DNA of 64,000 nt from Paguma larvata. Taxonomy: Eukaryota > Chordata > Mammalia > Carnivora > Viverridae. Positions 45,301 through 55,143 of this stretch are shown piece by piece. Both the position numbers and the translations under genes were made by a program. Within the stretch, counting starts at the first letter, position 1. Each line of letters starts with the position of its first letter. The stretch spans positions 62,469,312 through 62,533,311 of the forward strand of contig CM057826.1 in assembly GCA_030068075.1 (NCBI GenBank), in the 5' to 3' direction. The notes below the pieces were generated by a model. It was not told the DNA's origin, made no database searches, and saw only the letters and a list, made by a program, of their open reading frames with translations.

Positions 45301-48300
45301 CTAGCGCTGGTGGGGCAGAGGGGCTCCCAGGCATAGGGAGATGGGGTGACGACACATTGGTGGCTCCCCATGGAGCCAGGGCCCAGCGGACCAGGCCGTG
45401 GCCTCACTGAGAAGGACAGGGAGAGGGCCTGCTGTGGCTGTCCGGGAGCCGAGGGGCATATCTGGGCAGAGGTGTGGGACAGGTATTAGGCCTCTGTGGC
45501 TGGAACTTCCCTTGGCTTACCTGTGGGCCAGGGACATCATGCAGATGGAGATCAGGGCACAGGATGGGAGTCTAGGAAAGGTGACAGACTACAGCCCATG
45601 CTCCTGTGTCCCAGGCGTGGGAAGTAGAATGTTCCAGGCACCCCAGGAGCAGGCAGAGGGGGTGGGTGCAGGAGTTGCCCGCATGAAAGACTGGGCTCTG
45701 GGCCGGACGAGCATGGGAGCTGCAGTTAGGGCCGGCCGCCCTGAGTGCTTGCAGAACCTGCTGGGAGAAGGGGCTGTGGAGCGGGTACTGCCAGGCCCTG
45801 GGGACTGGTGAGCACAAGCATGGGCTCCCTTCCAGGGCTCCTACACCAGCACAGCCACAGTCCGCCCATTTCCAGCTCACAGCCCCTCTGCCCTCCTGCC
45901 CTGGCCCCTGGGCCAGCGTGTCTGAGGAAGCCCCCCGCTCCCTGACCCCAGTCCTTCTCTGTCCGGCCAGTGAACGGTGGGTGGTCGACGTGGACCGAGT
46001 GGTCCGTCTGCAGCGCCAGCTGTGGGCGCGGCTGGCAGAAACGGAGCCGGAGCTGCACCAACCCGGCGCCTCTCAACGGGGGTGCCTTCTGTGAGGGGCA
46101 GAATGTCCAGAAAACAGCCTGCGCCACCCTGTGCCCAGGTACCAGCGGCCGCCGCCTCCCGCATCGCTCCTCACCACGCCATCTCCGTGCCCTGGCTCCA
46201 TTGTGCCCACCAGCCTGCCCCCCATGGCTCCATCCCACCCACCCACACACAAGGCCAGGCTCAGTCCAAGGCTGGGATGGGGTTTAGTGTGATCGGAAGC
46301 AGGGCTTTGTCTGTGTCCAGGCTAGGCCTTGGCTGAGGGGCTGAGTCACAGAGGCTGAGGTACGATCAGGACAGGTACAGACAGTGTGGGGCAGGGGCAG
46401 GGCACTGCCTGAGGCTACAGAACCACCTATGTCTGGAATCAGGGTCATCGTGGGACCAAGTACCCTTGCTGCCCCAGGGCCAGGACGGCCCCATAGTGTG
46501 GCTAGAGCAAAGCAGGCCCGGCCTCATCGTGCCTCCTGTCATTAGCATGCGTCATCCAGGCCAGCTGGACCCCAGAGGGTGTGTGCTCCTTACCACAGCA
46601 TCGCACCTAGGTCTGGATGCCCAGCAGGGCCGCGCTGGTAAACTGCCTAGGCTGGCTGCCCAGGCTAACTGCACCATCTCCTCTGTGTTCGTGTCTGTCT
46701 CTCGTCTAGTGGATGGCAGCTGGAGCCCATGGAGCAAGTGGTCGGCCTGTGGGCTTGACTGCACCCACTGGCGGAGTCGTGAGTGTTCTGACCCAGCTCC
46801 CCGCAATGGAGGCGAGGAGTGCCGGGGCGCTGACCTGGACACCCGAAATTGTACCAGCGACCTCTGCGTGCACAGTGAGTCCTCTCTGCCCCAGGAGTCC
46901 TCTTGAGTTTGCCAGGATTGGCCCCGACCAGCCCCAAGGAGTGGATGGCTAAAGGGAATCAGCCCCCTGCCACAGGCTGTACCCCCTTCTCCAAAGTTTA
47001 GGACCCTCAGGAACTCCCCATCCCTAACAGACCCACACATGTGCCCATGTACACCCCAATACCTCTCAGCTCTCATGAAACATGCACACATGTGAACCTT
47101 CACCATGTACACCAGGCCCCTGGACCCCCCTCCTCTCCTGCAGCTTTACCTCCACATGGTCCCCCAAGTGCACACAGAAGTCCTTCGGGGACACCAGGCT
47201 TGTGAGGCCTGTTAATTACAAGGCCATAACTAACAATTAAAGATCTCTGTTGGATTTTTTCTCTAGAACACACCCTCCCCCATTCTTTCAATTAAAAACC
47301 TAATTATCTGTGTCAATTCCTTTCTGATGGACATTTCTTCTATTATGCAAAGCCCTTCTAAAATCAATATAAGCTTCCTCCAGGCAGTCAATCACCCTCT
47401 CCCCAACCCTGCCTCAGGCCTGGGGAGGCAGACAAGGAGAAGAGTCCCAGCACCCCTGCTTCTGGCCCAGGGACATGACTAGGAATCAGATTGGCAGACC
47501 CCCCCGCCCCCGCCTCAAAGAAGCAGACCCCCTACTTTGGGAATCCCGGGAGCTTTCGTTCAGCCCAGCAGCCCATCGGGGAAGGGAAGTGTCACTTCCC
47601 CTCCTCCATCCTCCAGTAGCAGCAACCTCAGACCGAATGGAGCAGTGAGAGATGTGATTTGCCCAGAGTGACGCAGCAAGGTGGTGGCAGATGCAGGACT
47701 GAGATGCACACATGCTGACTCCATGATCCTTGCCACCAGCACCCGCAGCCCCACTAGTGCCGATGCCCAAGGAGTGAGCGCCTCATCCTCCTGGGGTGTA
47801 GACCGCTGACCTTTCCTTCCCGGCCTCCTGCACCCTGCCCCTCCCAAGGCCGCCCTCTTTCCCGCAGCTGCTTCCGGGCCTGAGGACGTGGCCCTCTACG
47901 TGGGCCTAATTGCTGTGGCTGTGTGCCTCCTCCTGCTGCTGCTCGTCCTCATCCTTGTTTATTGCCGCAAGAAGGAAGGGCTAGACTCAGACGTGGCTGA
48001 CTCGTCCATCCTCACCTCAGGCTTCCAGCCTGTCAGCATCAAGCCCAGCAAAGCAGGTGGGGTGCCCCTCGTCCCCACTCCTGCCGGGCCGCCTCCCCCA
48101 CACCAAGAGCTACTCAACAGATCACCTCAGGGCCACCCACTGAGTCTGTCTTTACCCTTGCAGACAATCCTCACCTGCTCACCATCCAGCCAGACCTCAG
48201 CACCACCACCACCACCTGCCAGGGCAGTCTGTGTCCCCGGCAGGACGGGTCAAGCCCCAAGTTCCAGCTCGCCAATGGGCACCTGCTCAGCCCGCTGGGT

Positions 48301-51300
48301 GGTGGGCGCCACACGCTGCACCACAGCTCACCCACCTCTGAGGCCGAGGACTTCGTCTCCCGCCTCTCTACCCAGAACTACTTCCGCTCCCTGCCCCGCG
48401 GCACCAGCAACATGACCTATGGGACCTTCAACTTCCTCGGGGGCCGGCTGATGATCCCTAATACAGGTGGGAAGGACCCCAGAGTGCCCCGGGGAGCTCT
48501 CAAAGGCAAGACTAGCCTTTGTGCCCCTCCTGGAGGCGGGTGGGACAGCTCTGATGTTCTTCCTGTGCTGCTCAGCCTCACCCCAAGTGCTGAGCCAGGC
48601 CAGCAAGGAAAGAGGATAGAGTTTTGGAGAGAATCCAGTCGCAGCTGGCAGTACAGCCGGCACTAAGGCCATGGCCTGAGTGTCTCCCTTCTGTGAGCAC
48701 AGGAATTCTGTCCATTCATTTCCACAGTCAGTCAGCCTGTGTGTGCTGGACTCTACGTTGGGCCCTGGGCCCAGAGGTAGGGCAGGTGCCAGCCCCAAGG
48801 AGCTGGCGTACTAGTGGAGAGATGGCAGACGGCAAACACCTGAACAGGGGACCCCTCCACCTACCACCTCGCAGAAATCCCTCTTGATAGAGAATCCACA
48901 GACCCCTTCCACAGTCCTCTTTTTTTGAAAGATTTTCAGTAATCTTTAGAGGAAGCACAGCAGCCTCTGATGTTCCCACCTTGAAATTCTCTATTCCCTC
49001 AGCTCAGATGACCCCACGTGCCCCTGGTTTTCTTGCCCCTCTCCAGCTGCTCCTGGTGCCTGTTCCCTGAATGTAGGTGTTCCTGAGAGCTCCCTCCTGG
49101 CACCCTCTCGCCGAGCAGTCGCGCCTACTCCATGGCTTTAACCGCCATATCTGTGCAGATCACTCCCACTCCTCCAGCCCCAGCCACATTCCTCCTGGGC
49201 GACAGAATCATACACCCAGCTGCCTCCTGGGCAGCTCCATCTGGATGTCTCACAGCACCTCGGATTCCTGGTGCCTAAAACAGCACTGTCTCCCACCCTC
49301 CCCCAGAACTTCCTGCTTCCTGGCTTTCCCTACCTCAGGGACAGCGGAGTCAAGTGGCTCAAGCCAGGAACTGGAGGTCACCTTACCTCCTGCTCTTTTT
49401 CACTTGTCCCCCCTCATCTCCACAACAGCCTTAGTCAGTCACACACCAATTCCATCATTCTTCCTCCTCAAATGCTCCTGCGTCCTCCTGGCTCCCCTCC
49501 CTACTGCCTTTTCGGGCTCAAGCCACCACATTTACCTCAAGCATTCACCCAATGACACCAGACTTAATCATGTCCCTCCCCTTCTCGAACTGTTTCTGGG
49601 GCTCCATGATACTCCCCACAAAGCAGTGACCTGGCCCCTGCCGGCCAGCGACACTGGCCCCTGCCCTCCTGTGCACCCTTTTCCTGCACGTGGCAGTCAT
49701 GGTGGGCTCTCAGCACTCTGAGCACACCGTGCTGCCCTTCACACACACGGATCCCTCTGTGCCCATTCACTGACTCATCTGCTACTTCTCATTCAGGTCT
49801 TGGCCTGGCAGCTCTCCCTCTCTGTGCCTCATGTCCTCCTCACGGGGCTGCTAGGATGATGAGGTGAGATGGTCCATGTCAAGCTCTTAGAAAGGGACAG
49901 GTGCACACTGGGCACTCAGTGACCATCGGCCTTTCATTTCCCCTGGGGCATGGGGGCTGCTGTTCCTCCCTGCTCTCCCCCAGCACCCTTAACCACCATC
50001 CACTTGTCTTTCTACCTACGGGGCTGACGCCTCATGAGAGCAGGGCTTGTGGTTTTCCCTCACTGCCCCCAAGTACTCAACATTCGCATCCATTGAATGA
50101 GTGTGCAAGTGTGTATACCTCTGCCACAGAGAGCACTCATACATGGATATCTGGGACTGTCACCAACACTGGCAGCCAGTACCAGGAGGCAGCACAGAGC
50201 TGATAAAGGGAGCAGTAGCTGTAAATATGCCAGCTCCTGGGCTTCAGTTTCTGGGAAGTAGCGCTATTCCAAGCAGCCCATCTCAGACTTAACCACTCTG
50301 GAGCATAAATGTAAGCTTTTGGACTTGGTGGGCTAAAGTCGTAGGATTCCTTCCTTTCCCTGGTCACTAGCCTCTAAAACCCCTTCTGATGTAGGGACTC
50401 CCTGTCCTAAAAGAACAGGAAGGTGAAGTAGGACCACGCTTTGCCATCCCCCAGAGGAACTCCGTAACACCCCTGTCCCATTGTGTCTCCCCTAGAACCA
50501 CTCCTCACTGAGCAGGCACTTCTGATGCTGCCCTGCAAGACCCTGGAGCAGAGGTGAATCAGTCAGACAGAAGGACATGTATGCACTGGCTCCCAAAGCA
50601 GGGAAGGCTACCAAAGCCACCAAGTTGTTAAAGGCCCCAGCCTCACCTGCAGGGCCCACTGCCAAATAAGGAGCAAAGTCATGGTGGCAGAGAATGGCTA
50701 TCCCCAAAGATGGCCAGGGCCGCTGGAGAGGAGGAAAGCTTGAGCAGAGTGAGAGAGTAGGGCATCCAGGCAGAGGGGTGCTCAGGAAAGTGGCTCCAGA
50801 ATGGCCAAGTATACAGTACAGGCTGGGCTAAAGAAGCTGCTGGAAAGACAATGGGGGTCAGAGGTGAAGGGTCTTAAATGCCAGGCCAGGGAGCTGGACC
50901 TTATGCTGGAGGCAGGGAAGGTTTTAAGCAGGGAGTGCCCTGGTCCCACCCGGTGCCTTTTGGGTGATAGATCAGGTAGGTACAGCATACCTGACACATT
51001 TTGTTCCAGGGTTTTCTGTGCCCAGGCTAACTAGGCATGCTTGTCCCACCTGAGTTCCTTCAGCCTCTCTTGGGACCACTAGGACTGAGTTTCATGCCTG
51101 TGTGGGTAGTTGGACAGCCTGGCAGTGCCTGTGGCACTTCCGTCCCCTAGGCCAGGCTGGCACCGGTCAGTCCTCAAAGGGAGGCTCCTGTAGGGGCTGC
51201 CAGAGTGGAGTGTTTGGTGTCTTTGCAGCCCTGGTAAACCCCAGCCCTCCTCCTGCTTTGTCACAGGGATCAGCCTCCTCATCCCCCCAGATGCCATACC

Positions 51301-53956
51301 CCGGGGAAAGATCTACGAGATCTACCTCACGCTGCACAAGCCGGAGGATGTGAGGTGTGGACGTGGGCCCTGCTGCTGGGGCTGGGCGGGTTCTGCCCTC
51401 TGCCTTCAGTCACCATGATGCCCCCTGCTCACCCACTGTCAGGCTTGGTCTGGCATAGCCATAGGGAGGACAGGGAAGAACTGCCCATATAAGCTCCACC
51501 CAGCTCTGGGGCCACTGACCTGGGGTGCCGCTACCCTACCCCAGCCAACGCCCAAGACAGCCCACTGACGCCTTTCCCTCCGCACCCATATTTCCCCACT
51601 TGAGGTTGCCCCTAGCTGGCTGCCAGACCCTGCTGAGTCCCATCGTTAGCTGCGGGCCCCCTGGAGTCCTGCTAACCCGGCCTGTCATCCTCGCCATGGA
51701 CCACTGTGGGGAGCCCTGCCCGGAGAGCTGGAGCCTGCGCCTCAAAAAGCAGTCCTGTGAGGGCAGCTGGGAGGTGAGCAGGAACAGCCCTGAGCCCACC
51801 CACCTGAGCACGGGGCTCAGTGTGGAGCCTGGGCTTCCCACCTGGCCCTCGAGCCACCCTCTCCCCAGTCTGGCTGCTCCTCAGAGCTGTAGTTGGCCAT
51901 GAACTGACCCATCGGGCCCTGCCTGCAGGATGTGCTGCACCTGGGTGAGGAGGCACCCTCCCACCTCTACTACTGCCAGCTGGAGGCCGGCGCCTGCTAC
52001 GTCTTCACCGAGCAGCTGGGCCGCTTTGCCCTGGTGGGAGAGGCCCTCAGTGTGGCCGCGACTAAGCGCCTCAAGCTGCTTCTGTTTGCCCCCGTGGCCT
52101 GCACCTCCCTCGAGTATAACATCCGAGTCTACTGCCTACATGACACCCACGACGCACTCAAGGTACCACGCACCCCCACCCTGCCATGGGGAAGGCCCTC
52201 TGGGAGGGGTGGCAGTGGGGAGGATGCTCGGGCCCCCAGGATGCTCAGGCTCGGCTGAAAACCTGGGGCGCGCCACAGGAGGTGGTACAGCTGGAGAAGC
52301 AGCTGGGAGGACAGCTGATCCAGGAGCCTCGAGTCCTTCACTTCAAGGACAGTTACCACAACCTGCGGTTATCCATCCACGATGTGCCCAGCTCCCTGTG
52401 GAAGAGCAAGCTCCTCGTCAGCTACCAGGTGAGGGCGCTCAGGGTGCCTGGAGAGGACACGCCTGATGCCGGGCACGCCTGACGCAGCCTGTCTGCCCAT
52501 CCCCTCAGGAGATCCCCTTTTATCACATCTGGAATGGCACGCAGCAGTACCTGCACTGCACCTTCACCTTGGAGCGCGTCAGCCCCAGCACCAGTGACCT
52601 GGCCTGCAAGGTGTGGGTGTGGCAGGTGGAAGGCGATGGGCAGAGCTTCAATATCAACTTCAACATCACCAAGGTGGGCAGAAGGGGGCGTCAGCACTGC
52701 TGAAATGTGCCTGCACCCCCCTCCCCCCTTCCCCCCCCCCCAGCCCCTTCTCACCGGGCCTACCCTGCCACCAAGCTCACCTCCTCCTGGAAACTGCTTA
52801 GCAACTTCCTCCAAGTCTCCAGGGAGAGAGGTGCAGATGCAAACAGACAGATGCAGACATGTGCAATCGCAATCTGACATAGGGTAGAGATTGAAGAGGA
52901 TGTAGGAGCAGCATGAGGGACAGACAGAGCCACCTGGGGGCCCTGGGGCTTCCAGGAGGAGGAACTTTGTACAGTGCCTCCAAGGATGAGTAAGAGGCAG
53001 CAGAAAGGGGGCTTCTGGCAGTGGGAACTGAGTGTGGAGGACAAAGGCAGTGAGGAGTTCAGTGAGTTCTGAGTGGTCAGTAGAGGTGACCTGGGGAGGT
53101 GTGATGGGGAGAGAGGAGGAGGGGAATGAGGCTAGACAGCTCTCCTGCTCACTGGCTATGTGACTTTGGACAGGTCGCCATACCTCTGAGCCTTGGGACC
53201 CTCTAAGCTCTAGTGTAAGCAGGGCCCTGGCACACCAGGGGTGCCCAGAAAACAGTGCCCATGCTGCCCTTGTGCTCTGAGGTGGTCTGGATACTCACCC
53301 AGCAGGAGGTGGCAGTGGGCCTGGGCCATGAAAGTTCTAACAGGCACCTCCACCTCTCCCCACCCCCAGGACACAAGATTTGCTGAGCTGCTGGCTCTGG
53401 AGAGTGAAGGGGGGGTCCCAGCCCTAGTGGGCCCCAGTGCCTTCAAGATTCCCTTCCTCATTCGGCAGAAGATCATTACCAGCCTTGACCCACCCTGTAG
53501 CCGGGGTGCCGACTGGCGGACTCTGGCCCAGAAACTCCACCTGGACAGGTGGGTAGGCGATGGGCAAGGAGGGGCTACAAAGGCGACCTGCAGTCCATCC
53601 TGGTAGGGTAAGACGGGTGGGGTGGACAGGAAGCTCTGTGGGGCTTGCACCCCATCCACCAGCATCCAGAGTGGTCAGTGCACTTGGCCGAGGGGAGGTC
53701 CTGCCCTTGGGTGGGCTGAGGGGCAGGAGGGTACAGCCTGGGGTAAGGCAGGGCTGCTGACTGGCTCCTGTCCCTCCTCCCCCTCCACAGCCATCTCAGC
53801 TTCTTTGCCTCCAAGCCCAGCCCCACAGCCATGATCCTCAACCTGTGGGAGGCGCGGCACTTCCCCAACGGCAACCTCAGCCAGCTGGCTGCAGCAGTAG
53901 CCGGACTGGGCCAGCCAGACGCTGGCCTCTTCACGGTGTCAGAGGCGGAGTGCTGA
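39133..53956 (+). CDS. UNC5A: UNC5A, netrin receptor (exons 2-16, 5' partial)
   Basis: Type I membrane receptor for netrin-1. It mediates axon repulsion and, without ligand, promotes apoptosis (family knowledge). Fifteen exons join in frame at 39133-39354, 44466-44609, 44863-44966, 45113-45293, 45971-46138, 46710-46874, 47868-48056, 48164-48466, 51267-51354, 51605-51773, 51929-52162, 52279-52428, 52509-52673, 53370-53548 and 53791-53956. They total 2627 nt ending in TGA. The first two bases complete a glycine codon begun in exon 1, which is not in the window. If exon 1 supplies 23 codons plus one base, the protein is 898 residues, the length I know for the two-TSP form. Domain order: Ig (exons 2-3), Ig-C2 (4-5), two TSP1 repeats (6, 7), transmembrane helix about residues 361-383 (8), ZU5 (10-12), UPA (13-14), death domain (15-16). 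No frameshift or premature stop is seen. Residue numbers in the exon entries use this 898-residue numbering. Confidence 0.97.
43425..43530. promoter_or_regulatory. Candidate conserved non-coding element K
   Basis: cctaattgaatttctctgtt, aacaatggaaacacattgg and tttctgataagccaatgacc in UNC5A intron 2. aacaatgg is a SOX-like core and attgg a CCAAT core. No repeat wording. Confidence 0.4.
43930..44020. promoter_or_regulatory. Candidate conserved non-coding element L
   Basis: catactacataatcgctgta, attatattgttaatagctg and actatattatcacttgtcag: an AT-rich block in GC-rich intron 2, just before a poly(T) tract. It could also be part of an unrecognised old repeat. Confidence 0.3.
44062..44080. repeat. 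Poly(T)19
   Basis: Homopolymer run with no SINE body attached on either side; may be the tail remnant of a retroinsertion. Confidence 0.9.
44466..44609 (+). CDS. UNC5A: UNC5A exon 3: end of Ig domain 1
   Basis: 144 nt, phase 1 to 1, acceptor ccccag and donor gtgagt. It encodes residues 98-146, with [17 protein letters not shown] and [12 protein letters not shown]. The Cys pair and the NVS sequon fit the first Ig-like domain. A 5.1-kb intron precedes it. Confidence 0.97.
44863..44966 (+). CDS. UNC5A: UNC5A exon 4: start of Ig-C2 domain 2
   Basis: 104 nt, phase 1 to 0. It encodes residues 146-180 from [14 protein letters not shown] to PPEGIPPAE, with the first Cys of the second Ig domain in VLPCRPPEG. 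Acceptor ctcccag, donor gtgaga. Confidence 0.97.
45113..45293 (+). CDS. UNC5A: UNC5A exon 5: end of Ig-C2 domain 2
   Basis: 181 nt, phase 0 to 1, encoding residues 181-241. It contains [13 protein letters not shown] and the C-terminal Ig signature [11 protein letters not shown] with an N-glycosylation sequon (NYT), then [12 protein letters not shown]. The donor is gtgggc, with G rather than A at +3. Confidence 0.97.
45971..46138 (+). CDS. UNC5A: UNC5A exon 6: first thrombospondin type-1 repeat
   Basis: 168 nt, phase 1 to 1, so it can be skipped in frame (56 residues). It encodes residues 241-297. They begin [18 protein letters not shown], with the WxxW C-mannosylation motif, followed by the six-Cys TSP1 pattern ending CATLCP. 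Removing this exon gives 842 residues, the length I recall for the human reference isoform, so it is probably an alternative cassette. Confidence 0.97.
46710..46874 (+). CDS. UNC5A: UNC5A exon 7: second thrombospondin type-1 repeat
   Basis: 165 nt, phase 1 to 1, encoding residues 297-352. Motifs are [30 protein letters not shown] and NCTSDLCVH. Acceptor gtctag, donor gtgagt. The phase and length also allow in-frame skipping. Confidence 0.97.
46875..47867 (+). other. UNC5A: UNC5A intron 7 with candidate conserved element M
   Basis: The block 47205-47385 is AT-rich: ctgttaattacaaggccata, ctaacaattaaagatctc, caattaaaaacctaattatc, gcaaagcccttctaaaatc. TAATT cores cluster and no repeat wording is found. 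The remainder of the intron is GC-rich. Confidence 0.5.
47868..48056 (+). CDS. UNC5A: UNC5A exon 8: transmembrane helix and juxtamembrane region
   Basis: 189 nt, phase 1 to 1, encoding residues 352-415. A hydrophobic stretch from [10 protein letters not shown] through a Leu/Val run to ILVY (about 361-383) is followed by the stop-transfer signal CRKKEG. The cytoplasmic start holds [12 protein letters not shown] at about 393-396 fits the DxxD caspase pattern, but its use is an inference. Confidence 0.97.
48164..48466 (+). CDS. UNC5A: UNC5A exon 9: cytoplasmic linker
   Basis: 303 nt, phase 1 to 1, residues 415-516. This is the low-complexity linker between membrane and ZU5. It contains an (ACC)5 tract at 48202-48216 encoding five Thr, then a Ser/Pro/His-rich stretch, then [15 protein letters not shown] and the start of the ZU5 region, [16 protein letters not shown]. 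Confidence 0.96.
48467..51266 (+). other. UNC5A: UNC5A intron 9
   Basis: 2.8 kb. Old L2-type wording occurs at 48690-48840 (gtcagcctgtgtgtgctgga, gagctggcgtactagtgg), 49080-49800 (ctcctgcgtcctcctggctcc style) and 50800-50960. No cassette exon is recognised. Confidence 0.6.
51267..51354 (+). CDS. UNC5A: UNC5A exon 10: ZU5 domain
   Basis: 88 nt, phase 1 to 2, encoding residues 516-545 ([20 protein letters not shown] then THKP-type sequence), the early ZU5 strands. Acceptor tcacag, donor gtgtgg. The preceding intron is 2.8 kb. Confidence 0.96.
51605..51773 (+). CDS. UNC5A: UNC5A exon 11: ZU5 domain
   Basis: 169 nt, phase 2 to 0, residues 545-601. Coding starts [20 protein letters not shown] and ends QSCEGSWE. 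Frame and family identity fix the acceptor at 51603-51604. The base before AG is G (a GAG acceptor), which is rare. The AG at 51559-51560 would lead to an in-frame stop. Confidence 0.95.
51929..52162 (+). CDS. UNC5A: UNC5A exon 12: ZU5/UPA
   Basis: 234 nt, phase 0 to 0, residues 602-679. It contains [34 protein letters not shown] and the [20 protein letters not shown] segment. This is the end of ZU5 and the start of UPA, part of the autoinhibitory ZU5-UPA-death-domain module (family knowledge). Confidence 0.97.
52279..52428 (+). CDS. UNC5A: UNC5A exon 13: UPA domain
   Basis: 150 nt, phase 0 to 0, residues 680-729: [39 protein letters not shown] and KSKLLVSYQ. Acceptor cacag, donor gtgagg. 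Confidence 0.97.
52509..52673 (+). CDS. UNC5A: UNC5A exon 14: UPA domain
   Basis: 165 nt, phase 0 to 0, residues 730-784: [34 protein letters not shown] and NINFNITK. Acceptor ctcag, donor gtgggc. Confidence 0.97.
52674..53369 (+). other. UNC5A: UNC5A intron 14
   Basis: Starts with gcagaagggggcgtcagc (52678-52695), a partial match to the CTCF core, then a run of C tracts to 52742 that could form a minus-strand quadruplex. A MIR-like piece occurs near 53150 (tggctatgtgactttggaca). Confidence 0.5.
53370..53548 (+). CDS. UNC5A: UNC5A exon 15: start of death domain
   Basis: 179 nt, phase 0 to 2, residues 785-844: [20 protein letters not shown], then [18 protein letters not shown] and [14 protein letters not shown]. 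These are helices 1-3 of the C-terminal death domain. Confidence 0.97.
53791..53956 (+). CDS. UNC5A: UNC5A exon 16: end of death domain and stop
   Basis: 166 nt coding, residues 844-898, starting [20 protein letters not shown] and ending LFTVSEAEC then TGA at 53954-53956. These are the last death-domain helices. The exon continues into the 3' UTR. Confidence 0.97.
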
Positions 53957-54539
53957 GGCCAGCCAGGCCTACAATGCCTACACTCTCACCAGCTTTGGCA
54001 CCCACCAGGGATGGACAGATGCCAGACGGGGCCCTTCCCCCATGCTCAGGGGGAGCTGTGTGGACAAGCCACCTCCTGGCAGACACTGTCCCTTAACACT
54101 GGCCCTTCAGATCCTGCCTACACTTCTGCCCCTCCAAGGCCTGCCTGGTCAGGCTGGCACCTGCTCTGACCCTGCCCTGGCCTCTGGAGCCCAGGGTGGA
54201 CAGTGCCTAGAGCCCAAGCCAGGCCCAGCCCATCTGTGTGTGTGTATGTGCGTGTGATGCTACCTCTCCTCCTGCCCCTGGCCAGGAGGCCGCATACACA
54301 CGGGCATGCACGCACACACTGGGCTCGGGACATGGCCCCCAGAGCTCCTGCCTGAGCTGGACCTTATGCAAACATTTCTGTGCCTGCCAGGTAGGGGCAC
54401 ATCTGAGGGGCCTGGCTCTAAGCCTGTGAGATTGAGGGCCACGGCTGGACAGGGGGCGGCCCTGGGTTCAGGCACACGACCACCACATGGGCATGTGCCC
54501 ATGCATGTCTCGTGTTCTCATCTCACATACTCCCCCTCT

Positions 54540-54570
<31 letters not shown>

Positions 54571-54588
54571 CACACACACACACACACC
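54540..54588 (+). repeat. UNC5A: (CA)n microsatellite in UNC5A 3' UTR
   Basis: CA units with a single CG step in the middle. It lies inside the mature transcript, about 590 nt after the stop. CA repeats in RNA can bind hnRNP L (general knowledge). Confidence 0.95.
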
Positions 54589-54969
54589 TCATGCTGTACA
54601 CCTGGAGGCCACTCACGTCTCTCACACCCAGTATCAGTCCACATCTGCCTCTCACATGCTGCCCTTCTCCCACCCACCCAGGGACACCCAATGGCTCCTC
54701 CCTGATCCTCCCCCTGCCCCCAGCCTGGAGGAGCCCTGCCCAACAGGGCATGTGAATATGCAATGGGAGTCCCGGGCTGGACAATGGCAAGTGTGCGTGC
54801 CGTGGCGTGCCCGCTCCTGGGGCTGGCCGGTTCCCCCATGCGGGGTCTGTTGTGTGAAGCTCGTGCCCTGACTCTGTCTTAAGTGCATTCGCGCACTTAC
54901 ACTTGGCCTTATGTACACAGCCTTGCCCGGCCGCCGGGGCGCGTAGGGATTTTAGCGGACGTGAATGTA

Positions 54970-54975
54970 AATAAA
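54970..54975 (+). terminator. UNC5A: UNC5A poly(A) signal AATAAA
   Basis: A canonical hexamer sits at the end of a GC-rich UTR, immediately followed by a TATATA run, and lies about 1 kb downstream of the UNC5A stop. No other plus-strand AATAAA was noticed between the stop and the HK3 end. Confidence 0.8.
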
Positions 54976-54984
54976 TTATATATA

Positions 54985-55143
54985 TATATTGCTAACCCAA
55001 GTGCTACTTCTCTCTGGGAAAGCCAGAGGTCAAAGCTAGTGGCCACAGAAGGGCCACACTTAAGCTATTTTCGGAGTCCTGGGTAGCTGGGGACTGGTAG
55101 GACCTGGGCCTTGGTCCAGCAAGGGTAGTTCCTGGAGACTTCT
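54985..55143 (-). other. HK3: HK3 3' UTR and possible poly(A) element
   Basis: The UTR must run leftward from 55143. No minus-strand AATAAA was seen before the UNC5A end. The nearest candidate is the variant hexamer AATATA, read on the minus strand at 54990-54985 inside the TATATA run. The UTR end is inferred from this weak signal only. Confidence 0.4.

Larger units (their letters stand above)
53957..54995 (+). other. UNC5A: UNC5A 3' UTR
   Basis: About 1 kb follows the stop codon up to the poly(A) signal. It contains two GT/CA-rich stretches: a short (TG) run near 54234-54254 and a long CA microsatellite at 54540-54588. The rest is GC-rich with no recognised element. The end is placed 15-25 nt after the signal at 54970 and is approximate. 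Confidence 0.8.

Noticed and set aside
48690..51260. A hidden cassette exon in UNC5A intron 9
   Set aside because: Exons 9 and 10 join in frame to the expected ZU5 sequence, and the open frames in the intron fall in L2-like debris.
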